From NCBI GenBank assembly GCA_951217055.1, contig OX578286.1:42175937-42239936 (forward strand): a stretch of 64,000 nucleotides of DNA, in the 5' to 3' direction. Source of the DNA: Gerris lacustris. Lineage: Eukaryota > Arthropoda > Insecta > Hemiptera > Gerridae. Both the position numbers and the translations under genes were made by a program. Positions 53,232-64,000 of this stretch are shown in pieces. How positions within the stretch are numbered: position 1 is the stretch's first letter; each line of letters starts with the position of its first letter. The notes beneath the pieces are model-generated. The model searched no databases. It was given only the letters and a program-made list of their open reading frames with translations, and was not told the origin of the DNA.

Positions 53232-54080
53232 TAGTTATAGGAGATGCAAAAAAATATTGTTGTTTTTTTCTGGTGACTTTTTTATCGAATTTAAAATGTG
53301 TTTTTTTTCATGTATTTCTTCACGATCATGTTTTTTTTCACTTCAAAATACCTTTACTTATTTCTTGTTTACTTTCTTCTTGTTGCATTTATTCACTATT
53401 TATTTTCATACTTAGTATTTTTTTGTCGTTTCATAAAAGTAAATTTTAATTTATTTGTTGTTTTTTGTTTTTTTACTCATATGAGAGTTAACAAAAATAA
53501 TAAAAAAAACGTATTCCATTACAAATCGAACATAGCTTTTTTCATACAAAATATGTTCATTGTTATTACCGCCATTTTGCAGCTTCCTTTGCTATTTACA
53601 CTTTTTTATTATGCTTGTTCATCTTTCTACACCATTACCTCTCAGATACTCTCTGTAATGTTTATGCTATCTATTAAAGTTTATTATTTTTACGCAAACT
53701 ACTATTCTATTTGTCTAAACACAAAATTCTCCTTGTACTCTAGGTAATTTTCAGCTAGCTCTATTTTATATTTATCCATAGCAGTAAAATATAAGTACGG
53801 CCTTATTTTAAGCTCCCTTTTATAGGTTAGTTCTAAGGGTGCATGCTAGAATGCACTTTAAACACCCCTTTTGGTTGTGCATTTTTTAACAAAATTATCG
53901 TTGTTTTTTTAGAAAAAAATTCTTTTATGTTGGTACTTCTCGGAGCAGAAGTGCGATATTGGACTATAGAGTATAGGGACCCAACCCTTCTCTGTGTTTT
54001 AACCAACCAAAATAATAGAAGTGGAAAAAAGACTAAAAGTGCAGTGGGATACTTAGCTTTTAAGCTTAAAGTTGAGTATG
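53232..54080. other. T-rich spacer
   Basis: Overlapping Phe/Leu-rich frames (53180-53747) read as hydrophobic peptides because of T-richness. They have no recognisable domain and stand on no promoter, so I do not call them genes. Confidence 0.5.
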
Positions 54081-54084
54081 ATAA

Positions 54085-55080
54085 TAGATATCAAACTTAA
54101 AGTACTGTGCCATAATAGATATTATATTTAAATTACAGTGGCATACTAGATATTAAAGGAACAATGGGATACTAGACATTCAACTTAAGTGTAGTGGAAT
54201 AATAGATATTATAAAAGTACTTGGGAAGCTAGATTGTTAACTTAAAATGTAGAAGGATACTATATAGATATTAAATTTAAAGTGCAGTGAGATAATAGAT
54301 ATTACACTTAAAGTACAATAGGATACTAAATACTAAACTTGAAGTACCTACAATGGTATAATAGATATTACATTTAAACTACAGTGGGACATATACTAAG
54401 GATATTAAACTAAGTACAGTAGGATACTAGATACTAAACTTAAATTAAAATGGGATAATAGATATTAAACTAAGTACAGTAGGATACTAGATACTAAACT
54501 TAAATTAAAATGGGATAATAGATATTACATTTAAAGTACAGTGGGATACTAGATACTAAACTTGAAGTACCTACAATGGTATAATAGATATTACATTTAA
54601 ACTACAGTGGGACAATAGATATTAAACTTAAAGTACAGTAGGATACTAGATACTAAACTTAAAGTAAAATAGGATACTAGATATTAAACTAAAATTACAG
54701 TAAGATACTAGATATCAAACTTTATGTACAGTGGGATAATAGATATACTTAAAGTACAGTGACATATTAAATATTAACATTAAAATATTGTGGGATACTA
54801 TTATAGGTATTAAACTTAAAGTACAGTGGGATAATAAATATTATATTTAAAGTATAGTGAAAGCTGGATTGTAAACTTATAGTACAGTGAGATTTTAGAT
54901 ATTAACCTTAAAGCACAGTTTAGGATACTTGATACCAAACTTAACTTTTAATGAGATACTGTATATTAAATTTAAGTACAGTGAGTTACTAGATAGTACT
55001 ATAGTTAACTTAAATACAGTTTGATACTAGATATCAAACTTTAAGTACAGTGGTATATTAAATATTAAACTTAAAAGTAC
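54085..55080. repeat. ~30-60 bp degenerate minisatellite
   Basis: 'gggatactagatattaaact' plus 'taaagtacagt' repeats for 1 kb, alternating 'ggatactagata' and 'ggataatagatatta' forms. One block (54415-54480) is nearly duplicated at once: 'taagtacagtaggatactag' occurs at 54413 and 54473. Confidence 0.85.
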
Positions 55081-55525
55081 AAAAGCCCTTTTCATCTATC
55101 AAAATTGAAACATAAATTATACGTATTAGATTGCTTCCATTCAATTTGCTGAAGACAACCTTTAATTATCTGTTGTAGTACACACTGTGTGATAGTACTA
55201 ATTGTAGTATAGTAGATAGTATATTGGAGATAGTACTGGTACTAGGATGTGAAGTCTTGTTTAATTGATTACCTGTTATACAAAGTTAATTAGAAGCTTG
55301 AGTAGTGACTATCTTACGGTAACAGAGTTAGGTAGAATGAGAGAGCAACTAACTTAAGCTAGATTTAATTCCTGATAAGGTATTTTCTCGAAACCAGTGA
55401 ACGCTTCAAAGATAGGAAGGATTAGCAAAGTTCGTGTCAATTCTTAATTCATGTTTAATTGAAATACTTCATAAATATATTTTTAATTGAATATAATTAT
55501 TTATTTTTTAATTAAAAGAAAGGTT
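55081..55525. other. AT-rich spacer
   Basis: I see nothing that I can support. Confidence 0.4.
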
Positions 55526-55527
55526 CA

Positions 55528-55565
55528 TTTACTGTCAATTAGTGTGGGGTATAACTTCCTCGCTA
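55528..55565 (-). mobile_element. GCTTCCG-family end fragment
   Basis: 'gtcaattagtgtggggtata' followed by 'acttcctcgc' matches 8168-8200. Confidence 0.45.
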
Positions 55566-55629
55566 TATTTCGTATAGTTTGATGATATAACTACCTATTA
55601 TTGTTGCATCTACTTAATTTTCCCTCCAA

Positions 55630-55910
55630 TTTGCTTCCGAGATAACGGAAGCCGTAAGATCGTTCTACAGAACGAAAATATTTAATGTGCCTGATTTAAA
55701 AATTTCTAAGACAGAAATCCGTTTGAGACATCAAGGAACATTTTTAAAAATTGAGCGACAGAAAGACAGTCACGAAACCAAAAATGTTCCCCGATGTTTG
55801 AAACGTATTTATGTCTTGCGAGTTTTTTAAATCGGAAACATAAAAAAATGTTCGTTCTTCAGAACGATCACATACCTTCCGTTACTTTCGGTAAGCTCGG
55901 AAGCAAGTTA
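55630..55910. mobile_element. Head-to-head GCTTCCG palindrome
   Basis: TTTGCTTCCGAGATAACGGA at the left is mirrored by 'ggtaagctcggaagcaagtt' at the right. 'aagacagaaatccgtttgag' is mirrored by 'aaacgtatttatgtctt'. The whole 280 bp can fold back on itself: two terminal halves of the family joined end to end. Confidence 0.65.
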
Positions 55911-55919
55911 AATTTGAAC

Positions 55920-56290
55920 GTGATAAAAATCCATTTTGAAAAATAATTTATATCTGTGAGTTTTTGGAGGGTTAGTGCTCTCAATCTAAAATAAAATGCA
56001 TTTATAATTTTCCAGTTTAGCCAGCTGAGAAAGTCGCTACAGTATTAGGGTCATGAAATATCCCTAAATTCTATCTTCATTCATTGTTCTTCCAGTACTT
56101 GTACTAATACCAACAATTATTATAATAATATTATCATATCTAATATTTAAATTTATAACACATTATTTTAAATTTATTTGTATTATTATACTACCGTATT
56201 ATTTTAAGCAACAGCTAATGTTTTTTTTTGTTTTTTTTTCAGTTACAGGTCAGTTTCAAGTTTATCTGAAGTATAATCATCATATATCAA
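55920..56290. other. AT-rich spacer
   Basis: I see no gene or repeat that I can support. Confidence 0.4.
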
Positions 56291-56299
56291 GTAACATTT

Positions 56300-56525
56300 T
56301 GATTTATTTAACATTTAATTATTATTGAACATTTCATCAAAATTTATCATAGAAATAACTTTTCCTCGACGGGGAATCGAACCCGGCCTCTCTCCATCCA
56401 CGTTTAAAGTTATTTTCTCAGGAACTAGATTTTTCCCAGGAAAACGGCTTATATCGTTAGATTCGTATTTAAATGGACTACATTTTAGAATTTTTTAAAT
56501 CAAAATCGTCAGATCCGTTTTTGAG

Positions 56526-56601
<76 letters not shown>

Positions 56602-56850
56602 TTTAGCTCCTCCAAATTCGGAGCTAAAATTCATCTCTCGACTTCGCCTCGGGGTATAATTTTTCTGAACATGTATGCCAAAATTTACCCAGTAGTTTAG
56701 GCTCCACGCGTCTGCACAGACGACAGACAGACAGACATTTTTTAAAAACAATTTTTTTGACTCAGGAGACCTCAAAACATGTAAATCCATCAAAATCTCA
56801 AAATAGAATTTTCGCGCCATCACAATACTTTCTCTTTATATGAGAAATAA
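56300..56850 (-). mobile_element. ACTTTCT-terminal element with TA expansion
   Basis: It is colinear with 22218-22742, ending 'ctctttatatgagaaa'. The B-box region (minus strand GGGTTCGATTCCCCGTC, 56367-56387) is better preserved than in that copy. A (TA)n run of about 70 bp (56527-56595) replaces the 'cgataaatattttttta' of the sister copy. Confidence 0.7.
56527..56596. repeat. (TA)n microsatellite
   Basis: An uninterrupted TA run inside the preceding transposon; the open frames across it are artefacts. Confidence 0.95.
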
Positions 56851-56859
56851 AAAATGAAA

Positions 56860-57470
56860 ACTACGTATACAAAATTAAAAAAAAAAGGAAGTTTTATTTC
56901 GAAATAGAAAAACGTTTTGTGGACACGGGCAGTAATTTCTTTGCTTAGCAAGGTCGACGACCTCGAATAAAGAGGGGAAGAAGACAAGGGGTGTTCGCAG
57001 GCATAGTACAGAGCGAAAACTAGCTACGTATTTAATTACATTCGCCAGCCCTACGGGTTTAGTCCTCTTCACATTGTCATACAGCACCTTACCGCACTGT
57101 AAAACTAACAACAAAAACTCTTAAGGGCTTTTTATACGTGTCTTTGTACTCATAAGGGTATCCTCGTATGTTCCCTTATGTGCCTTCCCAATCTTCCACT
57201 CAATAAACGTGTAATTACATCTATATATTGAAACATATAGGTCTAATATACTTACTGTTATAATATAAATGGGGATCAATTACATAAACTATCTTGATAA
57301 TCAGGTATTAAAGTATCTAGTAATCGATTTCAAAAGTTTAGCAACTTTGAGGAGAAACGCCTTAACATGTTCTAATATTTAAATTTTAAACAAGTTTTTT
57401 AATAAAGGAATAACATACACTGTCTCCACGTAAATTAAATTAACAGGTCAAGTGTGTGCTAGACAGCATA
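56860..57470. other. Spacer, one GC-richer block
   Basis: 56890-57115 has a 79-residue minus-strand frame (ATG at 57114) of mixed composition, ending in Phe from a poly-T. No domain is recognised. Confidence 0.3.
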
Positions 57471-57476
57471 CATCGA

Positions 57477-58168
57477 GGGTCCGTAGGCCACACTGTATAG
57501 TTTAAGTAGTACCCTACTGATGGTGTTTTTTAAAATGCTAAAATGCTTACTTTGAACTATACTATGGGTCTGATATTCTCAAAACACATTAACAAACTTC
57601 TGATAAAGTATTTTTTTGCCACTGAACCGGACTACAACTATATAAATACATCGAAAAGACCATAGTTATAAAAAAAAAAACGTATTTTGACAGTAAAAAA
57701 TAAAATAACATTTTTTTTCGAAATTTCCAAAAAGTGGTATCTTTACTTTTGGTCGAAGAATGTTCAGGATTTTTTTCAGATTTTTTGCACTTCACATAAG
57801 CGAGATAGAGGGGAGGGGGGCACGTTTCACACCCACTTCAAACTTACCTACGCTCACCCTATCAAAGTTATAACCAAAGAATTATATATTTTTGTAATCA
57901 GCTCGACGTACCCTTTCATATGATACCCCTCACGGTGTCGACAAAAAATAAACAAATTTAATCCTTAAGTTTTTTTACCTCAAGTTTTTTGAAAAAGATA
58001 TATTTTTCAAGTCGCAATATTTTTAAAATATGAGGGTAGGTACAAGACACATACATGCCAAATTTCAAAGTGATCGGACGAAAGGTGTAGCCGTGAGAGC
58101 AGGCGACAGGACAGACGGACAGACTCACACAGGAAAATATAAGGGTCCTTGATTTTGCCTACGGACCC
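57477..58168. mobile_element. AGGGTCCGTAGGC TIR element, copy 2
   Basis: GGGTCCGTAGGCCACACTGT at 57477 and the complementary GCCTACGGACCCTAAAAA at the right end. It is the reverse of 26138-26690, without the hAT insert (empty site near 57585) and with about 300 bp more interior. 'gacaggacagacggacagac' near 58107 is characteristic of the class. Confidence 0.75.
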
Positions 58169-58400
58169 TAAAAACGACCTGTAACAAAATGTGACGCGTT
58201 TAAATATAGTACCAGGAAGTTAAGATCTAACAGTAGGTAACTCGGTTTTCACTTTTTAGTACTAATTTTCTCCGATAGGAGCGCTAAAGTAAATATTTTC
58301 TAGATTTTATATAAAATTTTATCAAAGCTCCAAGCGGACCAAACCCGAATATCTTCTATTCCGATAAATGGTGCTTAACATAAATCTTATATGTAGCTGG

Positions 58401-58636
58401 TCTTCTTTAGATTGTTACTCCCCTATGTTGGAAGGTATTATTTTTAGAATATAAATGACTGACTAAATAACTATTTAGACAAATGGATGTTTAGTTCAAT
58501 GTACTTTGAGACAAAGGAATATCACACTTCTGTTTTTATAAGGGGAGTAACAGTCTAAAGAAGAACATTCCGTACACCTTCTTTAGATTGTTACTCCCTC
58601 TAATTTTTTTAAAAGGGGAGTAACAGTCTAAAGAAA
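58401..58636. mobile_element. Double-hairpin MITE, copy D
   Basis: TCTTCTTTAGATTGTTACTC leads a larger hairpin (to 58563), joined by 'aacattccgtacacc' to a small hairpin (58580-58636). The order is as in copy B. Confidence 0.8.
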
Positions 58637-58959
58637 TGCTATTTCGCCAATAGGAGCGCTGAAGTAAATATATTATGTACTTTATATCAAATAATATCAG
58701 ACCACTTAGCGGACCAAAACTAGTGCCTTTCGCAATAAGGCAACAGTCTTCAGAGCCCCCTCTGATGTTTAAAGGTTGGCTAAACTGTTGGCTATCCAGT
58801 ATGCAATACCCAAGAACATAACCATGATTCTAGTGTTGTCCATGAAGTAGAAAAAATTCTTAATAATGGAAAGAGTTTTGTATAATACATTATATTACTG
58901 AATATTTTTTCGTTTGTGTCTCGCTCATGCACACACATTATATTTGTTTATTATTATTT

Positions 58960-59120
58960 CATTTACAACTACATTCATACTCATGTGCCACATTATTATA
59001 CAACTATACGCATGTGCCACATTACTATACAACTATACTCGTGAGCCACATTATTATACAACTATACTCTTGTGCCACATTATTATACGACTATACTCAT
59101 GTGCCACATTATTTGACAGA
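58960..59120. repeat. ~29-bp tandem repeat, five copies
   Basis: 'catgtgccacattattatac' plus 'aactatact' repeats with few changes. The 96- and 71-residue frames are translations of it. Confidence 0.85.
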
Positions 59121-59286
59121 TTTAAAAAGGTTATTGTCCTAAGATGTTGTTCAATGTTTGTCTTTTTGTCGAAAGAAATATTATATAATAAGAGATTAGG
59201 TTGACCAATCTTGGATTTTTAATTCTTTTGGATTTATTTCTCTCTGTTGAGGTGTATGAAAGGTATATATAGAAGTTGTTTATTTG

Positions 59287-59556
59287 TTACGGGCGGTGGT
59301 CTAGGGGGGGAAGACCTCGACTGGAGTGTTTGCCCGACGATGAAGTGTGAAGGACCTCGCGTCCTTGGTAGCTTTGTACAAGATTAGACAGAGACATAAC
59401 TCCGTCTTCATCTGAAACCATCTGTCTTATTCTACTTCCGTTGTCCACTTTCAACTTATCAACTTTATACTTAACCATGACATTAACCTTCAATACATAT
59501 ATCAAGTTTTTGACTGACTCACAGCATTTCTTGTGAAGTAAAGCGTATGTCGTCAT
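59287..59556 (-). CDS. Unrecognised 89-residue ORF
   Basis: The frame starts at ATG (59556), has balanced composition and no low-complexity. Residues 15-35 are hydrophobic and Lys-rich (VKNLIYVLKVNVMVKYKV), the middle is acidic (VSDEDGVMSLSNL) and the C-terminus is Ser/Gly/Pro-rich (HTSSSGKHSSRGLPPLDHRP). It resembles no family I know. It could be an exon or chance. The surrounding 300 bp is GC-richer than average, and no intron signals are clear. Confidence 0.2.
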   Translation of the reverse strand: MTTYALLHKKCCESVKNLIYVLKVNVMVKYKVDKLKVDNGSRIRQMVSDEDGVMSLSNLVQSYQGREVLHTSSSGKHSSRGLPPLDHRP

Positions 59557-59669
59557 TTCTATTCTCTTTTTGTATTAAAATTAGAAGGGCATGAAAAGAG
59601 AACAAGATCGTACGTGGAAGGAACTGCTTAGTAAGAAATAGATTGAAAAAAAAATAGTTTATGTTTTTT

Positions 59670-60420
59670 ATGTACACCATCTAGTGGTTATGTTGTTTGT
59701 TTACATCATCTTGTGGTGATGTTGTTTGTTTACAACATCTAGTGGTAATGTTTTTTGTCTACATCATCTAGTAATGATGTCCTTTATTTACACCATCTAG
59801 TCGTAATGTTGTTGTTGTTTATTTACCCCATCTAGTGTTGGTTACTCATTTATACCATCTAGTTGTGATGTGGCTTATTTACAATAAACCATTAAATGGT
59901 TATGTTGTTCATTTACACCATTAAATGGTTATGTTGTTTATTTACACCATTAAATGGTTATGTTGTTTATTTACACCATTAAATGGTTATGTTGTTTATT
60001 TACACCATTAAATGGTTGTTGTTTATTTACACCATCTAGTGGTGATGTTGTTTGTTTACATCATCTGGTCGTAATTCGTTTATTTACACAATCTAGTGGT
60101 ATTATTGTTTATTTACACCATGTACTGTTGGTGACTTATTTACACCATCTTGTGTTAATGTTTATTTACACCATCTATAGGGGTGATGTTGTGTATTTAC
60201 ACTATCTATAGTGTTAATGTTATTTATTTACACCATCTAGTGGTAATATTGTTCATTTACACAATTTATAGTGGTGATGTTTATTAACACCAACACTATC
60301 TATAAAGGTAATGTTGTTTATTTACTCCATCTATAGTGGTGACGCTGTTTATTTACTCAATCTATAGTGTTGACGCTGTTTATTTACTCCATGTATAGTG
60401 TTGACGCTGTTTATTTAAGC
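59670..60420. repeat. ~29-bp degenerate minisatellite
   Basis: 'tttacaccatctagtggtga' plus 'tgttgttta' is repeated about 25 times, with a homogeneous sub-block 'caccattaaatggttatgtt' at 59910-60015. Confidence 0.9.
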
Positions 60421-61113
60421 TGGAAAAACATTTTCCTCTATAGGCTGATAGGTTATAGACTGTAGATGTTTATCGTATGATATTTTCTTAAAATCTCCTT
60501 TATTTAATATCAAAAGAAAATCCAAATGTGAAGGGATCAAAATATAATCTAAAATATTACTGAACATTTTTCAACAACTTTGTCACAAATTATTGTTGAT
60601 GTTTTGCTCGAAGAAGCCCTCCTCGTTTCTTGTTTTGATAATTGTTTGTATTTTATTTGGTTGGCAGTCACATTATCATTTTCTTGGTTCATTAGTAAAT
60701 ACGTTTAAATACATAGTAGAAAAATACATTAATATATCATCTGGTCTGCTATCCAAACAACATGTTATTTTAAACAACATTGTTATCTTTTAAATTTAAT
60801 TATATGTCGTTACAAAATCTGATTCACGTGTACAACTGATCATACATACATACATATACATGCGTGCACACTGCACACCTGTAACAACAGTCGCTACAGA
60901 CTATCCGTACTAAGTGTATGTAAATACCCAACAGGCCGGTCTGTCCGGATGTCGTCACAAACAATCCTAAAATCTAGTGTTTCACCACAATGGATTCTGA
61001 AATTCTGTTTTTCACCACAAACGACCCTGAAAATCCGACAGACCTGCCATTTTTATTTTTTGGAATCCTCTTCCTTTACGGATCGATAGTAGAAGCATTT
61101 AATCATACCCATC
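60421..61113. other. AT-rich spacer
   Basis: The frame 60990-61253 opens with ATG but is cut through by the MITE at 61122. I do not regard it as a gene. Confidence 0.4.
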
Positions 61114-61121
61114 CACTAAAG

Positions 61122-61228
61122 CAGTGGTTCTTAACCGGGGGGCCTCAAAAGGTGGTTAGGTACTATATATATATTATATTTGGAGATTTTAAGGGGGGCC
61201 GTGGTTACCAAAAGGTTAAGAACCACTG
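61122..61228. mobile_element. hAT MITE, 107 bp, with perfect 8-bp TSD
   Basis: CAGTGGTTCTTAACCGG and the complementary AAGGTTAAGAACCACTG, with flanks CACTAAAG at 61114-61121 and 61229-61236. This is a textbook hAT signature. The interior is a short TA-rich loop. Confidence 0.92.
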
Positions 61229-61369
61229 CACTAAAGTATATTATAAAAATTAATTAAATCATTTTACTAATTAAAGTTCTTCAGTGGATTATTTTATTAC
61301 CTGTTATCTGGTTATTTTGTGATTTTCAGTAGTAACAGTTTTGTTTTTGCACGTGATTATAATAATTAG

Positions 61370-61720
61370 GAGTTATTAGTAAATCGTAGATTAATGTTTT
61401 TGTTTTGTTTTGAGTGACATCGATGTCTGGTTGGGGGTATGTTCGGTTAACAAGAGATGAAATATGCCCTTTGGGCTTGTGGATGATAGTTTTGATTGTG
61501 CATGTGTTTATCATAATTAGGAGTTATTAGTAAATTGTATATTAAATTTATTAATTAATGTTTTTATTTTGTTTTGAGTCACAGGTATTAGTAAATTGTA
61601 GATTAATGATTTTGTTTTGTTTTGAGTCACATCGATGTCTGGTGGGGGGTACGTTCGGTTAACAAAAGACGAAAAATGTGCGGGGGGCCTGTCCCGGATG
61701 ATGATTTTGAATGGACTAGG
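61370..61720. repeat. Diverged direct duplication
   Basis: 'tttgttttgttttgagtgac' plus 'atcgatgtctggt' and 'gttcggttaacaa' occur at 61398-61455 and 61613-61665. 'ggagttattagtaaat' occurs at 61369 and 61521. Confidence 0.65.
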
Positions 61721-62938
61721 AGCGGACGGTGTGACGAAGTGTGAAAGAGAAGGAGGTTGTCTGGTCTCGTATAGGTTTGCTTGTGTTGAAGTAGGTACCC
61801 CTTGTTTTGTAGCGAAAGGTCGATGGCAGGAAGATACCTAGGCTGAGGGCATTGCTTTGCATGAGATGAGTTCGGTAAACCTTGAGAAGTGTGTTTCACC
61901 CCTCCCATATCATGTTGGTACTGCAAGTATAGTGTCTGCAACACCTTCCAGTTGTACCTTGTACCTACCACAGTTAGCTTCAACCTTGGTACGTTCCATA
62001 ACCTTCAACACTCTAGCCTCCTAGTAAGAAACAGCGAGCAACTCCAAACAGCCGTCATACTACAATGCCTTGTAAAACCTCCCATGCATTACTGAACCCT
62101 ACTCAGCTTCTCTTTTTATTTTTATACCCTCTTCCATCTTCTTTTAACTCTTAAATATAGTTACGAGGAAGAGACTGGGAAAAAAGAAGATTCAACGGAA
62201 GAAGAGTTCATGAGCCTTTTAGAAGAAGAATCTAAAGAAGTTTCACTTCTTGGTCGCTAACTTTAGTCTACAGTCCTTTTATAGAAGAAGGTTTCGTTTT
62301 CCCGCCTTTTTTTTTTTCTTTTTCCATTCTTTTTTTAAACCTTCCCCCTTCTTCTTCTCTTACTCCCCTCTTTATATTTTCAGTTCCCGCGTTTTGCGCG
62401 TCAAGTTCGACGAACTCTTCCCGCGTAAACTGTCTTTACGAGGGGGGGTTTTCGTCTCCGGTTCTCCTCCTATGTGAGAAAAAAAAAGGTTTGTGGTGGG
62501 GAGGGAAGGCCCGTCGATCGTAACTCTTTTCCCTTCTAGGAAAAATAGAAGTCAACGACACCGACACTCTACACTGGAGCAGAAAGAGCGTAAATATATC
62601 CTTTACCATTCTTGCGGCTTCTTCTTCTTCCTCGCATCTCCCCCCCGCTTTGAAACCGACGCTAATGGAATCAGCTCCGAAAGGATGAAAATAAAAAGAA
62701 CAAAACAAAACAACATGAAAGATAATAAATATAGAAGGATCTTCCCAGACAGGACGAAGGACATTTCTGCATACTCCGGATATTTATTGTTATTTCTTAG
62801 ACAGGACCAAGGACCTTTTTATAGCCATTGCATCCTTAAGCTACTTGTTTATTATTTAAATCTTATAGACCCTCAAGATTAAATGAAACAACATTTAAAA
62901 CAAACGTAATCTTTTTATTCTTCGTTATCATCTCCTTA

Positions 62939-62940
<2 letters not shown>
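61721..62940. other. GC-richer unassigned stretch
   Basis: Mixed-composition frames occur on both strands (for example the 61627-61983 minus frame and 62493-62882 plus frame). None has a recognisable domain. A polypyrimidine zone lies at 62305-62370. It could be an old repeat or untranslated sequence. Confidence 0.3.

Positions 62941-62998
<58 letters not shown>
62941..62998. repeat. (TA)n microsatellite
   Basis: A TA run is followed by a few TG units to 63007. Confidence 0.95.
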
Positions 62999-63006
<8 letters not shown>

Positions 63007-63194
63007 TATTTTCATCCTAAATAAGGACCTACGCAAGGTTTAAACTCGCCGATTTTTGCGTGGGAAATTGACAGCTAACGTAAATAGAAGTAAATCGGGC
63101 GTTCATTTCTCAATTTTATCTCGGGGTGTAATTTTCTGTATGTCAGATTTCATCACAATCGTATTTAATTCTTATGTTAGTTTTGTAGTTGCAT

Positions 63195-63594
63195 GACGTA
63201 ATAGTACATTACGCGTCGAGTGCGGAAAGTAGTATTTTGCATGCGAGTGTGGAGTTTGCACCCGAGCGATAGCGAGGGTGGTAAAACCACACCGTCAATG
63301 GAAAATGCCGTTTTCGCACGAGTTGCGTACCGTACTTTATCTACGATTGTTAGATTTAAATAATAAATACAGAAAAAAATAAACTTGCTCTATGTAAGTT
63401 CGTATCTCTTCTCTTGAGAAAGATGGCATTAATTCTTGAGTTGTATTTTTTTGCCGAATTAATTATTTCTGGAGGAGTATTATTCTCTACATTTTCGTCA
63501 AAGCCACTTGATTCACTCATTGTTTTTCACTAAAAACTCGATATAAACAGTTACTTTAATAAAAGAAAGTTTTGTTAAATGTGCGCTAATCGTG
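63195..63594 (-). mobile_element. Palindrome-ended element, copy 3, cut by an LTR
   Basis: It is the reverse of 27600-27991: the palindromic end (63200-63345), the ORF block (63355-63520, with ATG near 63520) and then 'tttgttaaatgtgcgctaat'. Homology stops exactly where TGTAACGGGG begins, so the LTR element inserted here. Confidence 0.65.
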
Positions 63595-63615
63595 TGTAAC
63601 GGGGAAGCCAAGTCC
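63595..63615 (+). repeat. Truncated 5' LTR start
   Basis: TGTAACGGGGAAGCCAAGTC is identical to the start of the LTR at 63906. After 21 bp the sequence switches to internal-type sequence, so most of this LTR has been deleted. Confidence 0.6.
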
Positions 63616-63905
63616 CGGCCGGGGGGGCTCTCGATTTCAACAATGGCCTGGCCACCAACTGCCAGGACCATCCCTCAACAACAACCAGGTCACCATCACC
63701 ACGCTACCAGCACCCATCATCCCAGGACCACTTGAATTCATCAACTCATAAGGTCTCTCCTCCTTTCCGCGACACATTGTATCAAGTATACACCTCCAGC
63801 TCAAAGTCACAAACCAAATCAATACAAACACTGCACTGCCTTGGCTACTTCCTTCTTCGGGGAGTAACCTGTTCGCAGGTGCTCACTCTCCAAAGAAGGG
63901 GGGTC
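63616..63905 (+). mobile_element. 3' internal region of a gypsy-type LTR element
   Basis: A GC-rich non-coding stretch ends in a purine tract (CAAAGAAGGGGGGTC, 63891-63905) directly before the LTR. 'ttcttcggggagtaacctgt' with 'cgcaggtgctcactctc' can fold into a hairpin. No pol remains. Confidence 0.55.
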
Positions 63906-64000
63906 TGTAACGGGGAAGCCAAGTCCAGAATATTCTAGGAAAGCAGTGTAGAGCTTAGGCTAGCAAAGGCTGGAATTTCTGTCTAGTGGTGCTTTCCCCC
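63906..64000 (+). repeat. 3' LTR, cut off by the window end
   Basis: It begins TGTAACGGGGAAGCCAAGTC next to the purine tract and continues to the end of the window. Its length and 3' end cannot be seen. Confidence 0.6.

Noticed and set aside
53180..53750. Hydrophobic frames as membrane proteins
   Set aside because: Phe/Leu richness follows from T-rich DNA. Three frames overlap and none has a recognisable domain.

Overview
The window is AT-rich, repeat-dense nuclear DNA from an invertebrate animal, probably an insect or other arthropod. The evidence is the terminal AGGGTYYCGT inverted-repeat elements, tRNA-derived SINEs, TA-flanked mariner-type MITEs, hAT and Helitron elements and Ty3/gypsy-type LTRs. 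I cannot name a species. No host protein-coding gene is recognisable, and almost every long open frame is a by-product of tandem repeats or microsatellites. The one convincing coding region is a retrotransposon gag-like frame at 48277-49977.

Layout. 0-10 kb: a TIR element with ~290-bp internal tandem units (490-1663), the GCTTCCG family, a double-hairpin MITE, a 46-bp tandem array split by a hAT-like element (4402-5155) that itself holds a foldback, a 40-bp TIR element, and MITEs at 8481-8727 and 9688-9886. 10-22 kb: a tRNA-derived SINE and three large minisatellites, the most regular being a 75-bp repeat (19432-20725) that starts with an inverted unit. 22-31 kb: a Helitron inserted in a (TA)n tract (23583-24718), a hAT MITE with an 8-bp TSD whose empty site occurs elsewhere in the window, a recurring element with a short ORF and a palindromic end, and another SINE. 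31-38 kb: a (TC)n-rich tract, CRE-like repeats, and an element with five repeats spaced exactly 288 bp. 38-47 kb: SINE and MITE fragments, a 707-bp TA-flanked element and its 557-bp relative, and a Harbinger-like transposase scrap.

47.4-51.3 kb is the highlight. A young element of 2639 bp (47727-50365) has LTRs that look identical by eye, a primer-binding site, one gag-like ORF without pol, a purine-rich tract and a CACC TSD. It sits inside an older related LTR (47402-51290, TGAT TSD). Both carry repeated 16-nt stem-loops of the replication-dependent histone mRNA type (GGTCCTTTTCAGGACC), and the 459-bp LTR lacks AATAAA. This suggests, without proving it, that the element's RNA 3' end may be made or bound through the histone SLBP route.

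51-64 kb: a 936-bp pogo/mariner-type element, degenerate minisatellites, second copies of several families seen earlier, a 107-bp hAT MITE with a perfect 8-bp TSD, and the edge of another gypsy-type LTR element running off the right end.
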